20,924 nt of DNA from a virus. Below, in pieces: positions 1 through 7,713 of this stretch. The DNA lies in the IMG/VR virus record IMGVR_UViG_3300026519_000074, positions 1 to 20,924 of that record; one strand, given 5' to 3'. Position 1 is the stretch's first letter, and the number at the start of each line of letters is the position of its first letter. The translations under genes and the position numbers were made by a program. The notes under the pieces were generated by a model that searched no databases, was not told where the DNA came from, and worked only from the letters and a program-made list of their open reading frames with translations.

Positions 1-32
1 GCTCTTTTGGTGATTGCATCTATAATCGCCAA

Positions 33-75
33 TTAGAATCCTACATAAAAATAATTTAGAATCCTACATAAAAAT
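33..75. repeat. Two 20-bp direct repeats just after the methyltransferase stop
   Basis: The sequence TTAGAATCCTACATAAAAAT occurs exactly at 33-52 and again at 56-75, a period of 23 bp. The second copy ends 2 bases from the TAG stop (78-80, minus strand) of the methyltransferase gene. The flanks are loosely related too: AATCGCCAAT (25-34) and AATCGCTAAT (73-82) lie outside the pair. This is seen directly. The function is unknown. Because it follows the last gene of the late operon, it could be a phage-end recombinase or transposase site, an att-flanking element, or a chance duplication. It is too short and has too few units to be a CRISPR array. Confidence 0.75.
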
Positions 76-77
76 CG

Positions 78-899
78 CTAATAAAACATTGTGTCAACGC
101 AACAAAGATCGTAGTTAGCTGTTAACACTTCAATTTTCTGCTTTGGCGGTTTTTTAGAATTAACATTGGCAACTGAAACACGCTGCTTTATTTGTAAATT
201 GCTCCACTTTTTTGCCTTTGTAAACTTAGTTAAAATTGGTGATGGATAACTGCTTAATAAAAATTTTCCTTTAATGTTCGAAAGGGTTTCTAACAGCATT
301 TGAAAATCCTCAATTGTATAACCATCATAGTGTCCACAGTCGCTATTGTAGTACGGAGGGTCGCAATAAAATAACGAACCTTCAGTATCTCGAGACTTAA
401 TGATCCGCAAAGCATCGGTACATTCGATTTGAACATCTTGAAGCCTAATTGCCAAATCAATTGAAAAGCCTTCACGCTTGTTCTTAATCTTGGTAGAGGT
501 GGTGTTCTTTTTTATATCATATCCCCAACTGCCATCGAGCATACCAGCAAAGCTCTGTTGCGATAAAACCCATATTGCCCAAGCACGTTTTATTTCAGAA
601 AACATATCGGGATTAGCGTTTATTACTTTAGCCTTTCGGTGTAAATCTCTAGCGTGCAAACTAATAGATATTTCCTTCTCTAATGAAACAAATTCTTGCT
701 GCACTATTTTATAGAAATTTATTAACTCTCGGTTAGTATCATTTAACACCTCTACTGCCGACTTTTCTTTATTAAAGAATATTGCACCACCACCTACAAA
801 TGGTTCGGCATATAGCCTGTGTGTAGGTAACCGTGGTATAATTATAGAACTAAGCTTTTGCTTACCACCATAGTAAGTTATTGGAGTTGTCACACTCAT
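78..899 (-). CDS. dam: D12-class DNA adenine N6-methyltransferase (Dam-like)
   Basis: This 273-residue protein transfers a methyl group from S-adenosylmethionine to adenine in DNA. It has the D12-class motif order. An N-terminal TYYGGK (8-13) is followed by the SAM-binding motif AEPFVGGG (31-38), LNDTN (52-56), and the catalytic DPPY (180-183) followed by Y. Its length is normal for the family. It is the last gene of the leftward late operon, the place where Mu carries mom, so it probably protects phage DNA against host restriction. The target is not readable from the sequence; GATC is the commonest target in the family. The start ATG at 899 directly precedes the conserved YYGGK block. No Shine-Dalgarno is seen, only an A/T-rich leader. 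The family is certain; the role in modification is inference. Confidence 0.93.
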   Translation of the reverse strand: MSVTTPITYYGGKQKLSSIIIPRLPTHRLYAEPFVGGGAIFFNKEKSAVEVLNDTNRELINFYKIVQQEFVSLEKEISISLHARDLHRKAKVINANPDMFSEIKRAWAIWVLSQQSFAGMLDGSWGYDIKKNTTSTKIKNKREGFSIDLAIRLQDVQIECTDALRIIKSRDTEGSLFYCDPPYYNSDCGHYDGYTIEDFQMLLETLSNIKGKFLLSSYPSPILTKFTKAKKWSNLQIKQRVSVANVNSKKPPKQKIEVLTANYDLCCVDTMFY

Positions 900-917
900 A
901 TTAAAAAATGGTTTAAA

Positions 918-1295
918 TTAAACTTTTACTTTTAACCCCGTTGTTTCTCCTTTACAATTATCTTCACAGTAAACTTCGGAAGCTTCGTTTTCATAACCTT
1001 CCTGAAAAAGCTTATACCATAAAACAAAACTGTCTTCATGGGTTCTATCAACCCAAATAACATTATTACCAACATTAACTAACAATGTGTCTTTTATTGA
1101 TTCACCCGAATCTAAATAGTAGTATGAGTAAAAAGAAGTTGTATCATTAATTACAATAAATATCATCTCTACTTCGCTTTCAGAATAAGCCTCTATAATC
1201 ACCTCCTTTTTTAGTGTTTTATTAAGAAAAGAAATGTCAATTGGAGATTCACAGCTTATCATACTTATTAATAAAATAATGCAAATGTTTTTCAT
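918..1295 (-). CDS. Small putative lipoprotein, possible superinfection-exclusion factor
   Basis: I do not recognise a family. Starting at the ATG at 1295, the protein is 125 residues and begins with a short lipoprotein signal: MKN, a hydrophobic stretch CIILLISM, then the lipobox ISC with the lipidated cysteine at residue 15, followed by ESPID. An upstream ATG at 1313 would add six residues and place two Asn before the signal, so the internal start is preferred. The mature part (about 110 residues) is acidic and beta-rich in appearance, with two cysteines close together near the end (CEDNC). The gene lies between the distal tail fibre and the methyltransferase, where phages often carry accessory genes. 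A cell-envelope lipoprotein there could block receptor use by other phages, or be a lysis-related lipoprotein. Both are inference. Confidence 0.6.
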   Translation of the reverse strand: MKNICIILLISMISCESPIDISFLNKTLKKEVIIEAYSESEVEMIFIVINDTTSFYSYYYLDSGESIKDTLLVNVGNNVIWVDRTHEDSFVLWYKLFQEGYENEASEVYCEDNCKGETTGLKVKV

Positions 1296-1358
1296 AAAAT
1301 TTGTATTATACATAAATTACTTAATTCCTGTTGGACTGTTTAGATTAATTTCTTAAGG

Positions 1359-2402
1359 CTAAATATCTGTTGGATAAGAAATACCATATAATGATATGCT
1401 GCCAAAGTTTCCGTGTATATCTGTTCTAACCAATTGAAGCCGACCACTATCATTTATTCTTAAGTATGTCCCTGTTTTTTCTGTATTGTTAGAATAAGCA
1501 CAAATTACATTTATAGAATCTCCATTTCCATCTTTATCAAGAACTCTAGGAACAGAATCATTGCTTGTTATATAAAAGCTAGTCGCAGATGCCGCATTTA
1601 TATTGCCTCTTAAATGAACCATTCCAAATTGATCTACTCTATATCTTGGAGTATTTCCTACCCCCCCTCCTGTAACTGCCCATCCTCCTGAAAGCGTTAT
1701 ATTAGTCCAAACTCCTTGATTTTTGTTAGCTTTATTATCATTCAAAACCTTCCCCTGGGCTGCACTCAAAGGCATATCAATATCCGTACTCGTGAGGTTA
1801 TTAACAATAGCGGCAATGGCCACTTTGGTAGCTATTGAATTAGTAATGGTAGTAGCAAAATTAGGGTCATCTCCTAATGCCGCAGCAAGCTCATTAAGGG
1901 TATCTAATGCTGCTGGTGAAGAATCTACTAGACTTGCAATCGCTGTGTTAATAGCATTCTGCATATCAATAAGTGTGGCTACTTTATCCTTCAAATGCTC
2001 TACTTCATCGTAATCAGCTTCACCACTTCCGGAAGCTCCTAATTCAAGCTTTATCTTGGCATCAATATGCACATCTCTATATTGCAAATCAGCAAACCTC
2101 ACGGCCGGGCCATTAAACACATTATCCAATAAATATACCGGAACTTGCGTAGCATGATTACCCGAAAACGCATCTATATAATAGACCTCGTCTTGATATA
2201 CAACCGCACCGGCTGTTTGGTCGTATTGGTTTCCCACTTGGTTCATTACACAGCCAAATAGTACCGTTACTTTACTGGAATCAACGCCCAATGCACGTGT
2301 AATGGCTTTAAGTGATTCTAAAACCGCATCTTGCTCATGTACTAATGTGTTTCCACTAATTTCTTGGCCTAAAGCCACATTGGAATAGTCTGTCTTTTTC
2401 AT
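1359..2402 (-). CDS. Tail fibre with C-terminal receptor-binding-type domain
   Basis: A 347-residue protein with tail-fibre architecture. Residues about 125-215 contain a helical segment with the very common fibre motif SPAALDTLNELAAALGDDP (about 160-178), followed by ATTITNSIATKV. Residues about 230-347 form a Gly/Ser/Asn-rich beta domain beginning GVWTNITLSGGW and containing YRVDQFGMVHLRGNI, the layout of small C-terminal receptor-binding or trimerisation domains in phage fibres. The N-terminal 110 residues probably attach to the baseplate or to the I-like protein encoded just upstream (stop 2406, start 2402). It is the last structural gene of the tail operon. No variable/template repeat of a diversity-generating system is visible in the window. 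Fibre identity is well supported; the host receptor is unknown. Confidence 0.82.
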   Translation of the reverse strand: MKKTDYSNVALGQEISGNTLVHEQDAVLESLKAITRALGVDSSKVTVLFGCVMNQVGNQYDQTAGAVVYQDEVYYIDAFSGNHATQVPVYLLDNVFNGPAVRFADLQYRDVHIDAKIKLELGASGSGEADYDEVEHLKDKVATLIDMQNAINTAIASLVDSSPAALDTLNELAAALGDDPNFATTITNSIATKVAIAAIVNNLTSTDIDMPLSAAQGKVLNDNKANKNQGVWTNITLSGGWAVTGGGVGNTPRYRVDQFGMVHLRGNINAASATSFYITSNDSVPRVLDKDGNGDSINVICAYSNNTEKTGTYLRINDSGRLQLVRTDIHGNFGSISLYGISYPTDI

Positions 2403-2405
2403 TTT

Positions 2406-2888
2406 TTAATAAGTTACGATTGAAAATGTAGTACCAAAGAGTTTGTATTTAGTAATAAACGCAGTCATCTCATCTACATTAAATGTTATAATCACAGGAA
2501 CATGTACAATAAAACTTACATTGTTTAACTGGTAGCTATTGGCTGGGTAAGCCATTGGATTAGCCAAGTTATTAACCGGGTAAACAAATGGGTTTAATAC
2601 ATTATTAACATTATATAAATAAAATGGATACACATCGTTTAATTCGGTAGTTATATAAATTCCGCTACCATATTTAAGTATTAAAAACCTTTCTAAAATT
2701 ATCGTTTGCCCGTTCCATTTAATTTCCTCTTTTTTTTGCGCAATAAAAGCGATAAAATAAGTATGAATAGCCCTAATTTTAAAAAGTAGTGCATTGAGCC
2801 ATGAAATCCGAACTGGTGTTCGATAAAAACTTGGGAATAACCAAGCAATTAGCTTTTTAAAAGAGAAGTTATAGTTTTTTATGGCCAT
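2406..2888 (-). CDS. Baseplate protein I-like (tail protein preceding the fibre)
   Basis: A 160-residue protein with a basic, aromatic N-terminus (FSFKKLIAWLFPSFYRTP, 8-25) and a long helical segment (about 28-57), then a beta-rich region with GQTIILERFL (60-69) and GSGIYITT. This organisation and position, directly after the J-like protein with a TAATG stop/start overlap and directly before a tail fibre, match the P2 gpI-type protein of Bacteroidota myophages that links baseplate wedge and fibre. The middle contains two consecutive 11-residue repeats, VNNVLNPFVYP and VNNLANPMAYP (94-115), where relatives in my memory carry a longer carbohydrate-binding-like insert. The assignment rests on position and general resemblance, so confidence is moderate. 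Confidence 0.6.
   Translation of the reverse strand: MAIKNYNFSFKKLIAWLFPSFYRTPVRISWLNALLFKIRAIHTYFIAFIAQKKEEIKWNGQTIILERFLILKYGSGIYITTELNDVYPFYLYNVNNVLNPFVYPVNNLANPMAYPANSYQLNNVSFIVHVPVIITFNVDEMTAFITKYKLFGTTFSIVTY
2544..2609 (-). repeat. Two 11-residue repeats within the I-like protein
   Basis: The coding sequence encodes VNNVLNPFVYP followed at once by VNNLANPMAYP, then ANSYQ, which resembles the start of a degenerate third unit. The repeat is clear at protein level (V-N-N-x-x-N-P-x-x-Y-P) but degenerate at DNA level. It suggests an old internal duplication, perhaps a short beta-helical or extended connector. Confidence 0.6.
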
Positions 2889-3733
2889 TATGCTGCATTA
2901 TAAGTTAATGTGATTGCTAAAGGATAGGCTACATCTATTTCGTAATAACCGCTATTTGGGTAATAAACACGAGATACAGATGTAAATGATAATGTATCTG
3001 GTCGAGCCTGAACGTTGCCAAGCACCACATCTTTAACGCCAACAGCAAGTTGTATAGCATCTACTAATTTAGTAAGAGAAAATTCGCCATTAAAAGGCAG
3101 GTTTGCCAAATATCCAGCAATAGCAGCTTCCACATTGACTTTTACAACAGCCTCAGTAACCAAGGCATCAAAATAGATGGTAGCAGGTAGCAATAGTTTA
3201 TCGCTAGCTATAGATACAGCTTTTAGATTAGTGCCTGCCCATTGTATCTGCGAAATATATTCTTTAAAAGCAAGTAACTGCGGTAGTGTTAAAGGAATTG
3301 GTGTGCCGCTGCCATCTTCTGAAGCTACCTTAATTAGCGTAAGGCCATTACTAGAATTAATGGCTTTACGCTTTATAATTTGTTTCGTCTCATCGATTAC
3401 AGCATAGCTATAGGTTGCTGTTTCGTCATCAAAAACTAAGCTGGCGCCATATTGAAATTTAGTAATTTCATTAGCTAGCCATAAATCTGTACCATTTTCA
3501 CCTTTATCAACAATATCTTGTAATTCTAACTTAGCCTCACCCCATAACTGCTCTTGCAGCCAGCTTAAAAAAGAAAACACCATCATCCATAGTTTATAAT
3601 CGGCTGTTTTCGAGGTACTAGTTGCACCGGATAAATCAGCATCATTACTCACCTCATCGTTTATAAGGGTATAAATCTCCTTAACTTCCGATTTGGACTC
3701 TTGGGCTAGGGTTAGGCGTTCTTTTATGGTCAC
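2888..3733 (-). CDS. Baseplate J-like wedge protein
   Basis: A 281-residue protein resembling divergent baseplate J (Mu gp47 / P2 J / T4 gp6) proteins of Bacteroidota phages. The N-terminal third is helical with an aromatic patch (KLWMMVFSFLSWLQEQLW). The middle has YGASLVFDDETATYSYAVID and the polar DGSGTPIPL. The C-terminal half has the J-like pattern: LLLPATIYFDA, a helix VEAAIAGYLANLPFNGEFSLTKL, then LVDAIQLAVGVKDVVLGNVQARPD. These proteins form the wedge ring of the contractile baseplate. It overlaps the I-like gene by one base (TAATG), the usual J-I order. It is separated from the gp25-like and LysM-like genes by a fibre/hydrolase block, which is unusual. The assignment is by pattern and context. 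Confidence 0.65.
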   Translation of the reverse strand: MTIKERLTLAQESKSEVKEIYTLINDEVSNDADLSGATSTSKTADYKLWMMVFSFLSWLQEQLWGEAKLELQDIVDKGENGTDLWLANEITKFQYGASLVFDDETATYSYAVIDETKQIIKRKAINSSNGLTLIKVASEDGSGTPIPLTLPQLLAFKEYISQIQWAGTNLKAVSIASDKLLLPATIYFDALVTEAVVKVNVEAAIAGYLANLPFNGEFSLTKLVDAIQLAVGVKDVVLGNVQARPDTLSFTSVSRVYYPNSGYYEIDVAYPLAITLTYNAA

Positions 3734-3737
3734 TGCT

Positions 3738-4085
3738 CTATTTTTTTACATATTTTAACAACATAGCTATCACAGATACTGGCAATTGCGAAGCGGTAGA
3801 CTTTACCTGATCCATAGTAAATTCAGGAATTTCAACCTCGTGTTTTTTTGCAAGTATTATATCAATATCGGCATTGGTCATTACTTCCCCTTTTTTCTTT
3901 TTTTCAGCCATGCATTTATCTATGGCCGCATCGTATGCTTCAGATAATAATTGCACCTCATTTTTCCATTTAGCTAGCAGTACATTAAAATCAAAATCTG
4001 TGAATCCTATTCCCAGATTTTCCATCGAATTCATTTGCCTACCAATCTCATTAATTGCCAATTGGCTCAATTTTACTTTTGTCAT
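3738..4085 (-). CDS. Unknown small helical protein in the baseplate/fibre region
   Basis: I do not recognise this 115-residue protein. It is predicted to be mostly helical, with a lysine-rich centre (CMAEKKKKGEVM, about 58-69), an acidic N-terminal half containing TDFDFNVLLAKW, and a hydrophobic C-terminal end (LPVSVIAMLLKYVKK) too short to call a membrane segment. There is no signal peptide. It lies 14 bases after the hydrolase gene and 4 bases before the J-like gene, so it is co-translated with tail genes. It could be a fibre chaperone or a small baseplate component; nothing in the sequence decides between these. Confidence 0.6.
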   Translation of the reverse strand: MTKVKLSQLAINEIGRQMNSMENLGIGFTDFDFNVLLAKWKNEVQLLSEAYDAAIDKCMAEKKKKGEVMTNADIDIILAKKHEVEIPEFTMDQVKSTASQLPVSVIAMLLKYVKK

Positions 4086-4099
4086 TTTTCCTGTATTTA

Positions 4100-5155
4100 T
4101 TATATTAAAACACTTAATTCATCTCCTATTCCTATCGAGGCAGGATCATCTAATGTGGTGACATTTAAAGATGCTCCACTTGTATTACCTTCGTTATCTA
4201 TCGCATTTACTTGTACCGAATACTCTGTATTAGGAACTAGATTTATAATATCAAAATTAATATTGGTAGTGGTTCCCTGACTTACGCCTCCCACATAAAC
4301 CTCATAATGGCTTAAGCCACTTCCAGTATCTGTACTAGCCCCCCAAGAAATAGTAGCGGAGTGCTTTTTAATGTTAGAGAAAGTAAGGTTAGATGGTAGA
4401 GTTGGAGGGTCGACATCAGGTGCTGAATTTTGCTCTATTTCATAATAAATTGTATTAACACCATTGCCATGATCTTGGTACGGTACACCCCAAGCTGCTG
4501 AGTTATGGGCAGCTCCTGCAACCTCAGTAAGTTCATAATACGCTGATTGCACTGCATTAATTGCAGATGCCGCAGACGGCATAGAATTTCCTCCGCCTAC
4601 TACCCAACTATTGGGGTCGTTTTGCCCATACCATCCTCTTAGAGGGGTAAAAGCACGATCAACAGCCCATTGTGCTTCCTGTACGGTAAATACTACATTA
4701 CTACCCGAAACAGGAAACACTCCTTTTATAGTACTTCTAAATTTGGAATGTAAGGGATCTAACTCCATTGTAAAATGGATACCAATCGCACCTAAGCTTA
4801 ATCCTGTTAAATAAATCTGATTTACATCAATTTTATAATCAGCTGCATTAGCAACTACATCATCAATTACATCTGCAACCCTTGCGTTGCTCCAGGTTTG
4901 AGAAGAGTCATAAGCCGCCCAAACTATCATAGGCCAATCTGTACCATCAGAATCTTTTACCATTTGGTCAAGATTACATTCGGTAATGGGTGTAGGCGAA
5001 TCTCTTGTTAATCCATCTGCTAAGCTCGTTTGTCCATTACCATGCATGAATATTAAGCATGGGTAGCCCAATGCTGGTGCACTTGCAAAATTAGTAGGTT
5101 TAGCCACATTTGCTGGTAATATTAATCCCGCAGGTTGTTCAATTGCCCAAGCCAT
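4100..5155 (-). CDS. Tail-associated alpha/beta-hydrolase (esterase type) with C-terminal FN3 domain
   Basis: A 351-residue two-domain protein. Residues about 1-245 form an alpha/beta-hydrolase of the esterase / polyhydroxybutyrate-depolymerase kind: oxyanion-hole strand CLIFMHGNG (33-41), nucleophile elbow GLSLG with Ser120, candidate acid Asp180 in WYGQNDP, and His217 in GAAHNS. Residues about 250-337 are a fibronectin type III domain with the ATISW, YEVYVGG and YSVQVNAIDNEGNTS strands typical of the fold. No signal peptide is present, so it is not a secreted enzyme. Its start overlaps the stop of the large fibre gene by one base, so it is made with the tail. The likely role is a virion depolymerase or deacetylase acting on acylated surface polysaccharide at adsorption. 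Fold and catalytic residues are visible; substrate and virion location are inferred. Confidence 0.85.
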   Translation of the reverse strand: MAWAIEQPAGLILPANVAKPTNFASAPALGYPCLIFMHGNGQTSLADGLTRDSPTPITECNLDQMVKDSDGTDWPMIVWAAYDSSQTWSNARVADVIDDVVANAADYKIDVNQIYLTGLSLGAIGIHFTMELDPLHSKFRSTIKGVFPVSGSNVVFTVQEAQWAVDRAFTPLRGWYGQNDPNSWVVGGGNSMPSAASAINAVQSAYYELTEVAGAAHNSAAWGVPYQDHGNGVNTIYYEIEQNSAPDVDPPTLPSNLTFSNIKKHSATISWGASTDTGSGLSHYEVYVGGVSQGTTTNINFDIINLVPNTEYSVQVNAIDNEGNTSGASLNVTTLDDPASIGIGDELSVLI

Positions 5156-7422
5156 TAGTCTGCTTTTTCCACTTCAAGTTTTACATCTTTTAAAGTAACA
5201 GTCGATGTGGTAATCGATGCATAGTGTTGTAACTTAACTGTTTTCGTTCCACTTACTACCTTTATATAAGCAAATCCATTCGAGCTAATATCGGCCGGGT
5301 TCGTTCTTAAATATCCAACCGAGGAATCTTTTATTGTAGACCCGTTTTCCAAAATATCAATCTTGGGCAATACCCGAGTAGTACCCGTTGCAAGGTTATA
5401 AAAAGCTTTATAGGCCACCTTCCAAACGCCAATACCTAATGTTAGCACTCCTGTTGATGGAACAAATGAGATTTTGTCGCTAGGGTCATTCCATTTCGTT
5501 GAAGCATCAAAATTGGTTACATCTTGTTTAGTTATAATCGTTGCAGATGCTGCATCGCTAGTTTTTTCGAAGTAAGCTCTTGGTATAGCAGCAGCACCTC
5601 CCACAGAAGCAGATGTTTCCCAAATTGCATAAAACTCTGGAGTAACATCATCATAGCAAACAATCTTTAAAAAATTGGTAGTTAATGAGCTGTCGAAAGC
5701 ACCCGAAATTCGTTCGGCTGGTATTAAAGAAGTTGCAATAGTTACATCCGTACCAGCTCCTGTAAACGACAATACAATAGCACCAATTTTAGGGTTGGTA
5801 ATGGCCGTAATATTTTGAGTGGTAGCTACTGTTTTTGGCTGAAAAACGCCAATACTCCAGTCTATACTTGCACCAATCGCTGCCGAGTCAGCTTTGTTAA
5901 TGGAAAACCCAAAGTTTCGCCAACCTGTATTTGTATATCCCTCAAATTGGTTAAAAGTGGTACTGAAACGAAACATCGATGTTATAGGAGTTGAAGGTCT
6001 TTGCGCTGTAGTCCCTTTTGGTAATGTTATAGCATTGGTGCCTACAATGTCTAATTTAACATTTTGGTTCGGATTGGAAGTTCCTAACCCTAGTGATATT
6101 ATATCAAAAAACGAATGAAATTGAGAACCTACATTGTTTTCTGCATGTAAGGAGATTTTTTTTACGCCATCGTTATTTAACGCCAAATACCCTGAATTAG
6201 ATGCAGCATCAACATACATCTGCAAACCAATATAACCATTGGAAAAAGATGAAAGTCCCTGAACGTTAAGTTGAGATATTTGGCCACCAGTGATTCCTAA
6301 ATTAAGTCGGCCCCCAAAAGTACTATCCCAATTAAGATTACTAGCTCCTCCAAAAGCACCCGAATTATTAAATTGAATTTCGGTGTCGACACCTGCAGGA
6401 TTACCTCCCACACCTGATCCTGTATAATTAATGGTTACAACTCCTCCAGCACTATAGCTTACGCCAATGTCGGTTCCAGCAACAATGTCTAAATCTCCCC
6501 CAGACACAACACTAATTCTCTGAAACCCATTTGTCTTTAAATTCCATCCAACATAGTTATCAAAATTTCCTATTGGCTGATACCGTCCATCATTATAACC
6601 TTTGTCCGGTATCCATCGATCACCCCTTTGGGCAATACCGTTAACACTGTAATCTGCATTATAAGATAGCCCAATAGAATCAATGTCGTCTCTAAAAATC
6701 ACCCCCCAATTATCTCGAATTCTAAAAGAAGTTTCGTTACCTCCTATGTTAATTCCGACATATACTACTGGTGTATCAAAAGCATTGTTTACCCCCGCAG
6801 ATACTTCAGAATAATTAACACCTGTCTGGTCATAACTCCTCAATAGGGCTTTGTTGGTTCCATACGCATATTTAGAACCATCAAGTGCAATATGTGCAGC
6901 ACCTGCAAGAGCGTTTTGATAATTTGAGGTAAGTCTTATTACTTCTATAGCATCTGCTGATAGTTGTTCGTATGCTGTAATTGTTGCGGGGGCCGTCAAT
7001 AGTGTAGTCCCAAATGTTCTCCAGTAATCAGTGGCAGGGTTTTTCCAAGTAGTATTACCTACAGCGGTATCAATAACCGCCACAAGTTCTCCATCAGTAT
7101 CAATGGTTTTAACAAAATCAACAATTTCTTGAATGGTATCATAATTAATATCATCGCTAGCAACTATTGACTGAGTGGCCGCTATTAATGCACGCAGTTT
7201 TGCAAGTGTATCACCATCGGTGGTTACTCCACCTTTAAGTGCGGTTATTGCTGCATCTATATTAGATTGCTCCACCTTAGTATTAAGGTTGCCAAACATG
7301 GTTATATTAATATCGCTTAACCAGTCATACACCCGAGTTCGGGTGTTACCCCCCTCGGTTGTTTCATCTCTAATTACAGCAGCAGCGGCCTCTAATTCAA
7401 TCTCTGTTTTTACTGTTCCCAT
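5155..7422 (-). CDS. Large tail fibre protein
   Basis: At 755 residues this is the largest protein of the operon. The N-terminal part (1-130) is helical with fibre-type segments such as TLAKLRALIAATQ (72-84) and DTIQEIVDFVKTI (95-107). A long Gly/Asn/Ser-rich beta region follows, with YNDGRYQP (276-283), the repeat-like DTEIQFNNSGAFGG (346-359), and farther on LPKGTTAQRPS...FNQFEGYTNTGWRNF, a motif common at the ends of phage fibres. The last about 150 residues (from about AYFEKTSD) look like a C1q/TNF-type or similar jelly-roll receptor-binding domain. It lies between the LysM-like gene and the hydrolase, with which it overlaps by one base. Fibre identity is strong; domain borders in the C-terminal half are approximate. 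Confidence 0.85.
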   Translation of the reverse strand: MGTVKTEIELEAAAAVIRDETTEGGNTRTRVYDWLSDINITMFGNLNTKVEQSNIDAAITALKGGVTTDGDTLAKLRALIAATQSIVASDDINYDTIQEIVDFVKTIDTDGELVAVIDTAVGNTTWKNPATDYWRTFGTTLLTAPATITAYEQLSADAIEVIRLTSNYQNALAGAAHIALDGSKYAYGTNKALLRSYDQTGVNYSEVSAGVNNAFDTPVVYVGINIGGNETSFRIRDNWGVIFRDDIDSIGLSYNADYSVNGIAQRGDRWIPDKGYNDGRYQPIGNFDNYVGWNLKTNGFQRISVVSGGDLDIVAGTDIGVSYSAGGVVTINYTGSGVGGNPAGVDTEIQFNNSGAFGGASNLNWDSTFGGRLNLGITGGQISQLNVQGLSSFSNGYIGLQMYVDAASNSGYLALNNDGVKKISLHAENNVGSQFHSFFDIISLGLGTSNPNQNVKLDIVGTNAITLPKGTTAQRPSTPITSMFRFSTTFNQFEGYTNTGWRNFGFSINKADSAAIGASIDWSIGVFQPKTVATTQNITAITNPKIGAIVLSFTGAGTDVTIATSLIPAERISGAFDSSLTTNFLKIVCYDDVTPEFYAIWETSASVGGAAAIPRAYFEKTSDAASATIITKQDVTNFDASTKWNDPSDKISFVPSTGVLTLGIGVWKVAYKAFYNLATGTTRVLPKIDILENGSTIKDSSVGYLRTNPADISSNGFAYIKVVSGTKTVKLQHYASITTSTVTLKDVKLEVEKAD

Positions 7423-7425
7423 AAT

Positions 7426-7713
7426 TTATTCAAATGTAAAGTCAAATGTAAAGTCAAAAATTCCTCCTGTGTTAACCCCAATAAAATCGCTCACTCCTGT
7501 TGCTATTATTATATCTCTTTGTTTAAAATAATCTACCAACGGTTGATTATTTATTTTGCTTTCATTCACCTCTAGCATGGCTCCTGCCACCATATCCTCA
7601 TCTAAACTCAAATCATTATCTTTAGCTAATTGAATTAAACCCTCAATCGACCCATATTCCTGAATAGCTAAATCAATAATATTTTGTTGTTTTTGCACAG
7701 TTACTTTTTTCAT
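7426..7713 (-). CDS. LysM-like small baseplate/tail protein
   Basis: A 95-residue protein whose first half has a LysM-like pattern: VQKQQNIIDLAIQEYGSIEGLIQLAKDN, then LSLDEDMVAGAMLEV (about 5-50). Small LysM-like proteins of this kind sit next to gp25 homologues in Bacteroidota contractile phages. They probably bind peptidoglycan or hold the hub together. The C-terminus ends in the alternating FDFTFDFTFE. The DNA for that tail contains a 12-bp direct repeat (7430-7441 and 7442-7453), which suggests a recent four-codon duplication. It overlaps the gp25-like gene by four bases (ATGA), indicating coupling. LysM similarity is moderate; the exact role is unknown. Confidence 0.65.
   Translation of the reverse strand: MKKVTVQKQQNIIDLAIQEYGSIEGLIQLAKDNDLSLDEDMVAGAMLEVNESKINNQPLVDYFKQRDIIIATGVSDFIGVNTGGIFDFTFDFTFE
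7430..7453. repeat. 12-bp tandem duplication at the 3' end of the LysM-like gene
   Basis: TCAAATGTAAAG occurs twice head-to-tail (7430-7441, 7442-7453) and is followed by a partial third copy TCAAA. On the coding (minus) strand it gives the repeated FTFD residues at the protein end. The 12-bp unit keeps the frame. It is probably replication slippage. Confidence 0.8.

Noticed and set aside
33-75. CRISPR array
   Set aside because: Only two repeats of 20 bp with a 3-bp gap; no spacers and no cas genes.
1359-7422. Diversity-generating retroelement acting on the fibres
   Set aside because: No reverse transcriptase gene, accessory protein or template-like repeat of a fibre end could be seen in the window.
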